A stretch of 5,899 bases of DNA from Parcubacteria group bacterium Gr01-1014_72 (GCA_007375925.1 VMFH01000038.1:1-5899), one strand, 5' to 3'. Shown: positions 1 through 4,046, counted from the first letter of the stretch. Notes: generated by a model from the sequence alone, not told the origin. Translations and numbers: made by a program.

Positions 1-2
1 AG

Positions 3-74
3 GAGGGGGGCATCTTCCGAATCGGCAAGCACCGGTTCATAAGCATTGTTCTATCCGCAGAATACCCTGCCTAA
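3..74 (+). CDS. Possible C-terminal fragment of an unidentified protein
   Basis: The frame is open from the window edge to a TAA at 72-74 and reads as a plausible protein end, finishing GKHRFISIVLSAEYPA. The alternation of hydrophobic residues suggests a final beta strand. The stop codon lies inside the 65-98 hairpin, as happens with another gene end in this window. The tail is too short to identify a family. A second frame (from base 2) is also open for about 68 codons, but it runs through hairpin sequence and has Arg/Gly-rich, non-protein-like composition. The call rests on composition and the hairpin placed at the stop. Confidence 0.4.
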   Translation, partial: EGGIFRIGKHRFISIVLSAEYPA

Positions 75-109
75 CTTTTGCCGAAAAGTTAGGCAGGGAT
101 GAATGCGGA
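54..109 (+). terminator. Long hairpin at the end of the first gene, possible bidirectional terminator
   Basis: A perfect 15-bp stem (65-79 with 84-98, loop GCCG) carries TTTT/AAAA next to the loop. An outer 6-bp stem (54-59 with 104-109) closes it across a symmetric 5x5 internal loop. No U-tract follows the stem, so termination would rely on the stem itself. It could equally be a dispersed intergenic palindrome or an mRNA 3'-end stabiliser. Confidence 0.5.
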
Positions 110-125
110 GAGAGGGGAAGGGGGT

Positions 126-206
126 CGGGGAAACGAGAGTTTCCCCGTGGAGGAGAGCAGCGACCCGCCAGCTGGCGGGGAGCGTTGAGAACCGAGAGGG
201 TCTCAA
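126..206 (+). other. Cluster of three short stable hairpins in a gene-free stretch
   Basis: Stem 126-134/139-147 (CGGGGAAAC with GTTTCCCCG) has a GAGA loop. Stem 164-169/174-179 is the palindrome CCCGCCAGCTGGCGGG. Stem 185-190/201-206 (TTGAGA with TCTCAA) contains an inner CC-GAGA-GG. Two of the loops are GAGA, a GNRA tetraloop, which hints at folding as RNA on the + strand. No protein-like frame covers it. It could be a 3' UTR of the upstream gene or part of a structured RNA running to 331. No RNA family is recognised. Confidence 0.45.
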
Positions 207-278
207 AATAAAAGTCTGCTCGCCTAATACCTCGTCCCGCTAGCAGCGGGACGAGGATAGGACGAGCGGACTTTTATT
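207..278 (+). repeat. 72-nt hairpin with about 32 base pairs
   Basis: Outer arms 207-222 and 263-278 pair over 16 bp with one wobble (T217 with G268), which pairs as U-G only in the + strand RNA. CCTA (223-226) pairs with TAGG (258-261). The inner arms 230-241 and 245-256 (CCTCGTCCCGCT with AGCGGGACGAGG) pair perfectly over an AGC loop. The inner core CGTCCCGCT-nnn-AGCGGGACG recurs in the next hairpin at 295-331. It might be part of a noncoding RNA, a duplicated palindromic element, or a very stable 3'-end structure. Confidence 0.55.
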
Positions 279-294
279 CTCGGGTGACGCGACG

Positions 295-331
295 AGGAAA
301 AACGTCCCGCTTAGAGCGGGACGTTTTTCCT
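295..331. terminator. 17-bp terminator-like hairpin between convergent units
   Basis: Arms 295-311 and 315-331 pair perfectly around a TAG loop. The stem has the classic layout of an A-run on one side and TTTTT on the other around a GC core, so it could terminate transcription from both directions. On the minus strand it begins inside the stop codon of the acidic ORF (330-332). On the + strand it would end any transcript crossing the hairpin-rich 1-290 region. Confidence 0.7.
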
Positions 332-461
332 ACAGCTCATCCTCATCATCAAAACTATCCGTGTCCAGATCTTTCTCCAGATTCCCCTCCTCAAGGTCAG
401 TGCCACTCGCACCCCCCAACTCTTCCTCAGTTTCCTCCTCATCGCGAACGTCGTCGTTCAT
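330..461 (-). CDS. Small, very acidic protein of 43 residues, function unknown
   Basis: ATG at 461-459, TAG at 332-330. About 20 of 43 residues are Asp or Glu and only three are Arg or Lys. The protein begins MNDDVRDEEETEEE and ends SFDDEDEL. No transmembrane segment, cysteine or recognised domain is visible; it is probably disordered. An in-frame TAA lies 9 nt upstream of the ATG. No Shine-Dalgarno is visible, which matches most other genes here. The stop sits inside a strong hairpin terminator, which supports a real transcription unit. Small acidic proteins can act as nucleic-acid mimics or as tails binding basic partners, but nothing here shows that. Against it: biased composition can arise from GAG/GAT-rich DNA. 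Confidence 0.45.
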   Translation of the reverse strand: MNDDVRDEEETEEELGGASGTDLEEGNLEKDLDTDSFDDEDEL

Positions 462-582
462 CGTAGTCGTTTAAATTAGTGATAACGACTCTTCTTGCCT
501 CGCGGCGAAAAAGAAGATGCACTAGTAATACCAGAAATTGTTTTTTTTGAAAACAACCCCCACCTGTGTATAAGTGGAGACC

Positions 583-680
583 ATGGAACACAGAGCACGG
601 AACACGGAACACAGAACAGGAAGCATGCAATATGAAAAGCTTCCTTCTTGTGTTCTATGTTCTGTGTTCTATGCTCCGTG
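583..680. repeat. Heptad-periodic repeat with inverted arms
   Basis: Units of seven bases run in phase on the + strand: ATGGAAC (583), ACAGAGC (590), ACGGAAC (597), ACGGAAC (604), ACAGAAC (611), AGGAAGC (618). The second arm (639-680) carries the reverse complement: GCTTCC (639-644), then GTTCTAT (652), GTTCTGT (659), GTTCTAT (666), GCTCCGT (673). The arms fold into an imperfect hairpin around 625-638. The right arm overlaps the last codons of ruvC. The rest of the 462-654 gap shows only a T-run at 541-548 within a small TTGTTTT/AAAACAA palindrome and no convincing gene. Confidence 0.8.
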
Positions 681-1146
681 ATTCTCCGGCAAGACAGGTG
701 AGTGCGATTGCAATTGCATCATACTCATCATCCAACATTTTCTTTTTTGTAAGGACAGTGAGAACCCGTACCATCTTCGCGACCTGCCGCTTATCACTCC
801 TTCCGTACCCCGTTACGGCGACCTTCACCTGAAGCGGCGTGTACTCAAAGGTACGCAGTCCTGCCTGCGCGGCCTCGCTCAAGATGACGCCGCGCGCCTC
901 GGCGACCCGCATCGCTGTTTTATGATTCGTGGCGAGGAAGAGTCGTTCAATCGCGAGAACACTCGGCCTGTGATTTTTTATCACCCCAAGTATTTCTTCG
1001 GCAATTTTCTGCAACCGCTTCTCATGCGGTTCCTTCGGAGAAGTTCTGACGCACGAAGAAAAGAGGACGCGGTCTTTCCCGTTCACGCGCTCAACAACCG
1101 CGACTCCCATCCGCTCATACCCGGGATCTATACCAAGGACTCTCAT
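655..1146 (-). CDS. ruvC: Holliday-junction resolvase RuvC
   Basis: RuvC cuts four-way DNA junctions symmetrically during recombinational repair, working as a dimer with the RuvAB branch-migration complex. The 163-residue protein starts MRVLGIDPG. It carries the expected acidic catalytic set: Asp7 in GIDPG, Glu67 in LAIER, and Asp140 and Asp143 in LDDEYDAIAIAL. Length is within the family's usual range. The ATG at 1146 is preferred over an upstream ATG at 1185 because it places Asp7 exactly as in known RuvC and because an extended -10 box lies between the two. No Shine-Dalgarno is present. The last residues (SIEHRT) and the TAG stop are encoded by a 7-nt intergenic repeat, so the C-terminus appears to have been rewritten by repeat sequence. 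yebC lies just upstream on the same strand. ruvA is not seen here, and ruvB lies in a separate unit. Confidence 0.97.
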   Translation of the reverse strand: MRVLGIDPGYERMGVAVVERVNGKDRVLFSSCVRTSPKEPHEKRLQKIAEEILGVIKNHRPSVLAIERLFLATNHKTAMRVAEARGVILSEAAQAGLRTFEYTPLQVKVAVTGYGRSDKRQVAKMVRVLTVLTKKKMLDDEYDAIAIALTCLAGESRSIEHRT

Positions 1147-1151
1147 AGTAT

Positions 1152-1239
1152 CGATGCGAATATACGAATTATACCAATGATACAAATAGGGTTGAGGATT
1201 TTATTCGTTTCATTCGCATTCATTCGTATATTTGCATCG
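1152..1239. repeat. 18-bp inverted repeat with ATTCG motifs between yebC and ruvC
   Basis: Arms 1152-1169 and 1222-1239 are complementary at 17 of 18 positions (1158 against 1233 differs). Between them TTATTCG, TCATTCG and a second TCATTCG recur at about 1202-1226. The left arm overlaps the ruvC -10 box. It may act as a hairpin between the two genes, as an operator-like site, or as a simple dispersed repeat. Confidence 0.65.
1168..1176 (-). promoter_or_regulatory. Extended -10 promoter for ruvC
   Basis: The minus strand reads TGGTATAAT, a perfect extended -10 (TGn plus TATAAT). No good -35 is found at normal spacing, which extended -10 promoters tolerate. The predicted start lies near 1161, giving a leader of about 15 nt without a Shine-Dalgarno. 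ruvC can thus be transcribed independently of yebC. Confidence 0.65.
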
Positions 1240-1244
1240 CGTAC

Positions 1245-1817
1245 TTATTCGGCGTTGGTGACAACTTCCTGCACGTCCTCCTGTTCCAGAAGCTCATCAA
1301 CGAGTTTCCCAAGTTTCGCAAGGTCTTCGTCTGAGAGTGCTATGGTAGTCGTCGGTTTCCACACTCTTTCCCCATTCGCGTCATTCGTTCCCATTCGCAT
1401 ATTGGTGTCGTGCCCTGTCTTCGTGAACGCCCACAGCGCAGAGCCGGGGGAGGCGAGTGAGGCACCGTGTCGCGCGAGAATCGCTTTGATCTCCTGCGAA
1501 GCGCGATTTTTGCTGTCAGTGAGGACGTCTATGATGAGTGCAATGCCTCCCGGGCCGTACGCCTCGTACATCGCGCTCTCCATCGCCGCGCCCTTTTCGG
1601 TGGCCTTTTTGATGGCGCGTTCAATGTTGTCGTTGGGCATGTTTTCTTTGCGAGCGCGCTCAATCGCGGCGCGGAGCGCCGGCGCCTCGCGGTTGCCTTT
1701 GGCCGCCCGCGCCTCGTTCGTAATGAGCTTCGCGTACTTTGAAAAGACCCGACCTTTTGTAGCGTCCGACCTCTCTTTCTTTCTTTTTATTTGTGTCCAC
1801 CGATTATGACCGCTCAT
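1245..1817 (-). CDS. yebC: YebC/PmpR-family protein, shortened form
   Basis: YebC-family proteins (TACO1 in mitochondria) act in translation of difficult sequences such as proline runs, and some members were described as transcription regulators. The N-terminal signature is clear: MSGHNRWTQIKRKK at 1-14, the KGRVFSKYAKLI region at 21-32, ENMPNDNIERAIKK at 58-71, and YEAYGPGGIALIIDVLTD at 84-101. The C-terminal end also matches (LSDEDLAKLGKLVDELLEQ, 161-179). The protein has 190 residues against roughly 240-250 in typical members; about 50 residues are missing after SALWAFTKTG (126-135), where a short TNDANGERVWKP linker replaces most of one C-terminal domain. The reading frame is intact, so this is a natural short form and not a frameshift. 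The ATG at 1817 gives the conserved MSGH start. No Shine-Dalgarno is visible. Confidence 0.95.
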   Translation of the reverse strand: MSGHNRWTQIKRKKERSDATKGRVFSKYAKLITNEARAAKGNREAPALRAAIERARKENMPNDNIERAIKKATEKGAAMESAMYEAYGPGGIALIIDVLTDSKNRASQEIKAILARHGASLASPGSALWAFTKTGHDTNMRMGTNDANGERVWKPTTTIALSDEDLAKLGKLVDELLEQEDVQEVVTNAE

Positions 1818-1823
1818 AGGAAT

Positions 1824-1872
1824 CAGCTTGTAGTTATTAGCTGGTAGCTTGTAGTGTAGGGATAGTCTGTAG
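1824..1872. repeat. Heptad-periodic TAG repeat upstream of yebC
   Basis: Seven-base units run in phase: CAGCTTG (1824), TAGTTAT (1831), TAGCTGG (1838), TAGCTTG (1845), TAGTGTA (1852). The phase then loosens (GGGATAG, TCTGTAG). The array starts 6 nt before the yebC start codon and would be part of its 5' leader if transcription starts near 1864. Confidence 0.75.
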
Positions 1873-1876
1873 TATA
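1871..1876 (-). promoter_or_regulatory. Possible -10 box for yebC
   Basis: The minus strand reads TATACT here. A start near 1864 would give a leader of roughly 47 nt made almost entirely of the heptad repeat. No convincing -35 is seen at 16-18 nt spacing. A TAATAA further downstream is a weaker alternative. Confidence 0.35.
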
Positions 1877-1915
1877 GCCGAATCAGAAAAGCTGGCGAGT
1901 CTATGGATTTGCTAC

Positions 1916-1944
1916 TTGATTCTTCAAAACGATATGGATATAAT
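1916..1944 (+). promoter_or_regulatory. Sigma70-type promoter of the DUF397 gene
   Basis: TTGATT (1916-1921, four of six consensus) is followed after exactly 17 nt by a perfect TATAAT (1939-1944). The predicted start is near 1951. The transcript would begin with a small hairpin, TCGGA-TTTT-TCCGA at 1950-1963, just before the Shine-Dalgarno. Confidence 0.75.
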
Positions 1945-1965
1945 TAAGCTCGGATTTTTCCGATG

Positions 1966-1976
1966 AAGGAGGTGAG
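1966..1976 (+). promoter_or_regulatory. Perfect Shine-Dalgarno, misplaced relative to any canonical start
   Basis: AAGGAGGTGAG matches the 16S anti-Shine-Dalgarno almost fully and is the only clear Shine-Dalgarno among the genes here. At the right distance downstream the DUF397 frame has GTT (1980) and ATA (1983) but no ATG, GTG or TTG. The first canonical start in frame, GTG at 2004, is 30 nt past the GGAGGT core. A 7-codon ORF (MKEVRTL, 1963-1986) overlaps the site in another frame. Confidence 0.7.
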
Positions 1977-2003
1977 AACGTTATAACAACTAAAACATTT
2001 AGA

Positions 2004-2189
2004 GTGAAAGACTCTAATTTTCAAACGTCTTCATGGACGAAAGGTGGGAAGAGGTGTGTTCAAATTGCCAGGAAGCAGCGGGGTATTGCAGTACGTGACA
2101 GTAAAGACCCTGGCAAAATGACTCTCTTTTTCACTCGTAGTGAGTGGACGGCCTTCGTTAAGGGTGTGAAAGCGGGTGAGTTCGACTAA
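2004..2189 (+). CDS. DUF397-family small protein
   Basis: The 61-residue product (from GTG at 2004) matches DUF397 along its whole length: SSWTKGGKRCVQIA at 9-22, AVRDSKDP at 29-36, LFFTRSEWTAF at 41-51, and the terminal KAGEFD. Family members usually have the pattern SS-W/Y-G-CVEVA, VRDSKDP, W-F-GVRAGEFD. DUF397 proteins are abundant in actinobacteria, where they often sit beside XRE-type helix-turn-helix regulators and have been linked to developmental or toxin-antitoxin-like switches; their biochemical role is unsettled. No such partner is in this window, so this is an orphan copy in its own unit with promoter, Shine-Dalgarno and terminator. The start is uncertain: the frame stays open upstream, and spacing from the Shine-Dalgarno would favour ATA at 1983, adding seven residues. 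Family assignment is firm by eye; function is not inferred. Confidence 0.88.
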   Translation: MKDSNFQTSSWTKGGKRCVQIARKQRGIAVRDSKDPGKMTLFFTRSEWTAFVKGVKAGEFD

Positions 2190-2259
2190 CCCCGCGCAAA
2201 GACACCCTCCATGATATTATAGTGGTGTGTCCACTCGGTGAAGTAACCGCAAACTTTCA

Positions 2260-2292
2260 AAGCGCTACCGAGAGGTAGCGCTTAAATCTTTT
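2260..2292 (+). terminator. Rho-independent terminator of the DUF397 gene
   Basis: A perfect 10-bp stem, AAGCGCTACC (2260-2269) with GGTAGCGCTT (2274-2283), is capped by a GAGA (GNRA) tetraloop and followed by AAATCTTTT. Two smaller hairpins precede it: AGTGG/CCACT (2221-2225 with 2231-2235) and CGGT/ACCG (2236-2239 with 2246-2249). Together they form a structured 3' UTR. An extended -10-like TGATATTAT at 2212-2220 leaves open a separate short RNA of about 65 nt ending here, but no -35 supports it. Confidence 0.85.
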
Positions 2293-2382
2293 AGCCGCAT
2301 AGTTCATTCTGAAGGATTTAGGGATTTGTTCTCGCTCGCGCACACGTGCGAGACCTTGCGGTAATTTTTTCTGCCGATGCGG

Positions 2383-2388
2383 TATACT
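2383..2388 (+). promoter_or_regulatory. -10 box placed for a leaderless transcript
   Basis: TATACT is followed by six bases and then the ATG at 2395, so transcription would begin at or next to the start codon. The -35 is weak (TTGCGG at 2356-2361, spacing 21). A possible hairpin TCTCGC/GCGAGA (2330-2335 with 2348-2353) lies just upstream. The minus-strand pilB start has the same six-base geometry. Confidence 0.6.
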
Positions 2389-2394
2389 TTCCTC

Positions 2395-2658
2395 ATGTCA
2401 TTTGAACAACCAAAAAGTGCGGGGGAGGGAAGTGAATGGCTACGGCTCCAGAACGCGATGCAGATCGCGCTCGCGCGCAAATTCTACGGGTTTGATATTG
2501 GAGAAGAAGAGATGCGACGCTGGATTGAAGAGCACAGCAGGGATTTTGACGTACTCGTTTCAAATAAGCCGGAGATAGTGGAGCGGTTCCGGGATAATCC
2601 AACTGCCGCGCTTACGGAAGCTGAAGAAGCGCTCTACAAAAATAAATTGGCGGCGTAA
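2395..2658 (+). CDS. Unknown 87-residue soluble protein
   Basis: Not recognised. The protein starts MSFEQPKSAGEGSEW and is predicted to be mostly helical: 14-33 (EWLRLQNAMQIALARKFYGF), a charged stretch 36-49 (GEEEMRRWIEEHSR), then 57-86 (NKPEIVERF, LTEAEEALYKNKLA). There are no cysteines, signal peptide or membrane segment. ATG at 2395 is chosen over an in-frame ATG at 2377 because the -10 box lies between them. There is no Shine-Dalgarno, fitting a leaderless message. It is monocistronic, bounded by the DUF397 terminator upstream and a long palindrome downstream, and convergent with ruvB. Coding is supported by helical-protein composition, the start/promoter geometry and the terminator. Confidence 0.75.
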   Translation: MSFEQPKSAGEGSEWLRLQNAMQIALARKFYGFDIGEEEMRRWIEEHSRDFDVLVSNKPEIVERFRDNPTAALTEAEEALYKNKLAA

Positions 2659-2667
2659 TGTATTCCG

Positions 2668-2705
2668 CATCTATTCCGTTATTTTGCAAAATAACGGAAT
2701 AGATG
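2668..2705. terminator. 38-nt perfect palindrome between convergent genes
   Basis: Bases 2668-2686 are the exact reverse complement of 2687-2705 (19 bp), with TTATTTT-GC-AAAATAA at the centre. It lies 9 nt after the stop of the 87-residue gene and 29 nt beyond the ruvB stop, so it probably ends both transcripts. No separate U-tract follows the full stem; T-runs lie within it. Confidence 0.75.
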
Positions 2706-2734
2706 AAGAGAGGGGCGCTGCGTTTTGTCGCGGC

Positions 2735-3766
2735 TCACAAGAGCGCGCCGCGGGAGATGCCAAGGTGCTCATACGCGTGCGCGGTTGCGACGCGGCCTCG
2801 CGGCGTGCGCTCAATGAAACCAATCTGCAGAAGGTAGGGTTCGTACACGTCCTCAATCGTACCCATGTCCTCGGCGAGCGCCGAGGCGATGGTGTTGAGC
2901 CCCGCCGGCCCGCCGCCAAACTTCTCTATGAGCATCATAAGAAGAGCCCGATCGCTCGCGAGGAGGCCGCGCCTGTCAACGCCGAGGAGTTCAAGGGCCT
3001 CCTCCGAAACCTCCTTCCCGAGCACGGCCCTCTTTTTCACCTGCGCGAAGTCTCGCGCGCGTTTCAGAAGATAGTTTGCGGTGCGCGGCGTGAAGCGGCT
3101 CCGTTTCGCAAGCTCCGCGATCGCCCCCTCGTCAATCGTAACGCCGAGAATCTCGGCCGAGCGGGTGATGATGCGCCGTATCTCCTCCTCCGTGTAGAAC
3201 TCAAGGCGAAAGACACCGCCCGAGAAGCGCGAGCGAAGCGGCGCCGAGAGAAGCGCAATGCGCGTCGTCGCCGCGATGAGCGTGAAAGGCGGAAGCGCGA
3301 GTTCAAGCGTGCGCGCCGACGGACCCTTCCCAATCATAATGTGGAGCATTCCCGACTCCATCGCGGGGTAGAGCACCTCCTCTATCTGCTTGCCGAGGCG
3401 GTGAATCTCGTCAATGAAAAGCATGTCGCCCGGGGAAAGATTGGTGAGGACGGAGGCGAGGTCACCGACCTTCTCAATCGCGGGGCCGGAGGTCGTTTTA
3501 ATCTGCGCGCCACACTCGCGGGCGATCAAATGCGCAAGCGTCGTCTTGCCGAGACCCGCCGGTCCGTAGAAGAGCAGGTGTTCGGGTGGGTGACCCCGCT
3601 CTTTTGCCGCGGCGAGGAGAATGGAGAGGTTCTTTTTGATGGATTCCTGCCCGACGTACTCCGCGAAGGTCTGCGGGCGAAGCGTCTGGTCAAGGTACCG
3701 GTCTCCCAAAGGGGCTCCCTGTTTCCCCCCCGCCACCCGCGCTACTTTGTGGGGGTTTCTTGACAT
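2735..3766 (-). CDS. ruvB: Holliday-junction branch-migration ATPase RuvB
   Basis: RuvB is the AAA+ motor that forms hexameric rings and, with RuvA, drives branch migration of Holliday junctions. The 343-residue protein has the family layout: N-terminal LRPQTFAEYVGQ (29-40), Walker A GPAGLGKTT (68-76), Walker B MLFIDEIHRL (115-124), presensor hairpin about 138-160, sensor 1 AATTR (165-169, usually GATTR), putative arginine finger in PLRSRF (176-181), sensor 2 TPRTANYLLKR (226-236), and a winged-helix end with TIEDVYEPYLLQIGFIERTPRGR (303-325). Length is normal and the stop is TGA. ATG at 3766 is preceded by TTTCA with no Shine-Dalgarno and a -10-like CATAAT nine bases upstream. ruvA is not in this window. 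The start codon overlaps the -35 of a divergent promoter for a structured RNA. Confidence 0.98.
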   Translation of the reverse strand: MSRNPHKVARVAGGKQGAPLGDRYLDQTLRPQTFAEYVGQESIKKNLSILLAAAKERGHPPEHLLFYGPAGLGKTTLAHLIARECGAQIKTTSGPAIEKVGDLASVLTNLSPGDMLFIDEIHRLGKQIEEVLYPAMESGMLHIMIGKGPSARTLELALPPFTLIAATTRIALLSAPLRSRFSGGVFRLEFYTEEEIRRIITRSAEILGVTIDEGAIAELAKRSRFTPRTANYLLKRARDFAQVKKRAVLGKEVSEEALELLGVDRRGLLASDRALLMMLIEKFGGGPAGLNTIASALAEDMGTIEDVYEPYLLQIGFIERTPRGRVATAHAYEHLGISRGALL

Positions 3767-3788
3767 TGAAATACAATTATGCTAAACT
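3760..3788 (+). promoter_or_regulatory. Strong + strand promoter driving the structured RNA
   Basis: A perfect TTGACA (3760-3765) is followed after 17 nt by TAAACT (3783-3788, four of six), with an extended -10 TG at 3780-3781. The predicted start is near 3795. No ORF of note follows before pilB, which runs the opposite way. Its -35 lies across the ruvB start codon. Confidence 0.7.
3776..3781 (-). promoter_or_regulatory. Probable -10 box of ruvB
   Basis: The minus strand reads CATAAT (five of six consensus). Nine bases separate it from the ruvB ATG, so the leader would be two or three bases at most. No good -35 is visible. It abuts the + strand -10 at 3783-3788, so the two polymerases would compete for the same DNA. 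Confidence 0.5.
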
Positions 3789-3794
3789 TCTCAC

Positions 3795-4046
3795 ATGACC
3801 TCCGTGAGTGAGGTCTTTCTTTACGGACTTTATGGTATGAAGTTTCCCGCTCTGGGACATGAACCTCTAAGCAATGGAGCCTTCACGGGTGATGGGTGTT
3901 TCTGCGAGGTTTCTCTGGTGCTACCCTCGGGTAGCGGCTGGAGTTTCCCTTAGAGAAACGTTCGACTTTTGGTATCGCACTAAAAGTATTGCTTAGAGGT
4001 TTATGTCTCGGAGCCCTCTCGTCCCTCCTCTCGGCGGGATTTTTTT
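3795..4046 (+). ncRNA. Probable structured noncoding RNA, 6S-like topology, family unknown
   Basis: The 5' part has a hairpin GACCTC/GAGGTC (3797-3802 with 3810-3815). The core is a continuous 27-bp helix, 3849-3875 with 3988-4014. Three of its pairs are G-U in the + strand RNA (3853/4010, 3855/4008, 3861/4002) and would be A-C mismatches in the opposite transcript. Inside are an open 5' strand (3876-3908), an apical stem GTTTCTCT/AGAGAAAC (3909-3916 with 3952-3959) carrying hairpin GCTACC-CTCG-GGTAGC (3920-3935), and a hairpin ACTTTT/AAAAGT (3965-3970 with 3982-3987) that abuts the closing helix. A terminator follows. Long closing stem, central open region with a hairpin on its 3' strand, and apical stem are the general plan of 6S RNA, which sequesters housekeeping RNA polymerase. 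A perfect 27-bp closing stem is unusual for 6S, and no sequence signature confirms it. RNase P, SRP and tmRNA signatures are absent. That an RNA is made is well supported; its family is inference. Confidence 0.75.
4022..4046 (+). terminator. Terminator of the structured RNA
   Basis: TCCC (4022-4025) pairs with GGGA (4036-4039), with an inner CC-TCTC-GG (4027-4034) across a single mismatch. Seven T bases follow directly (4040-4046). The stem is modest but has the correct U-tract. It starts 7 nt after the closing helix of the RNA. Confidence 0.65.

Noticed and set aside
439..630. 63-codon minus ORF
   Set aside because: It begins inside the heptad repeat and overlaps the acidic ORF; its N-terminal sequence just reflects the repeat units.
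583..680. CRISPR array
   Set aside because: Units are 7 nt without spacers and no cas genes are present; this is a simple periodic repeat.
566..832. 88-codon + strand ORF across the heptad repeat
   Set aside because: It is antisense to the ruvC 3' half and translates the repeat; no start signals.
922..1809. 295-codon + strand ORF
   Set aside because: It runs antisense through both ruvC and yebC and the repeat between them; its Ser/Arg/Ala-rich composition marks it as a shadow.
2212..2292. Independent small RNA or riboswitch after DUF397
   Set aside because: A -10-like TGATATTAT exists but there is no -35, and the hairpins are equally explained as the DUF397 3' UTR and terminator. No riboswitch consensus is recognised.
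2684..3763. 359-codon + strand ORF
   Set aside because: It lies opposite ruvB, is Arg/Glu-rich and low in hydrophobic structure; ruvB has every family motif. It is a codon-bias shadow.
3952..3987. GTTCGA motif resembling a tRNA or tmRNA T-arm
   Set aside because: No matching T-stem, acceptor stem or CCA; the bases around it pair in other helices of the structured RNA.
3795..4046. RNase P RNA, SRP RNA or tmRNA
   Set aside because: The conserved sequences of these RNAs (for example GAGGAAAGTCC of RNase P, the SRP helix 8 motif, a tRNA-like end) are absent.
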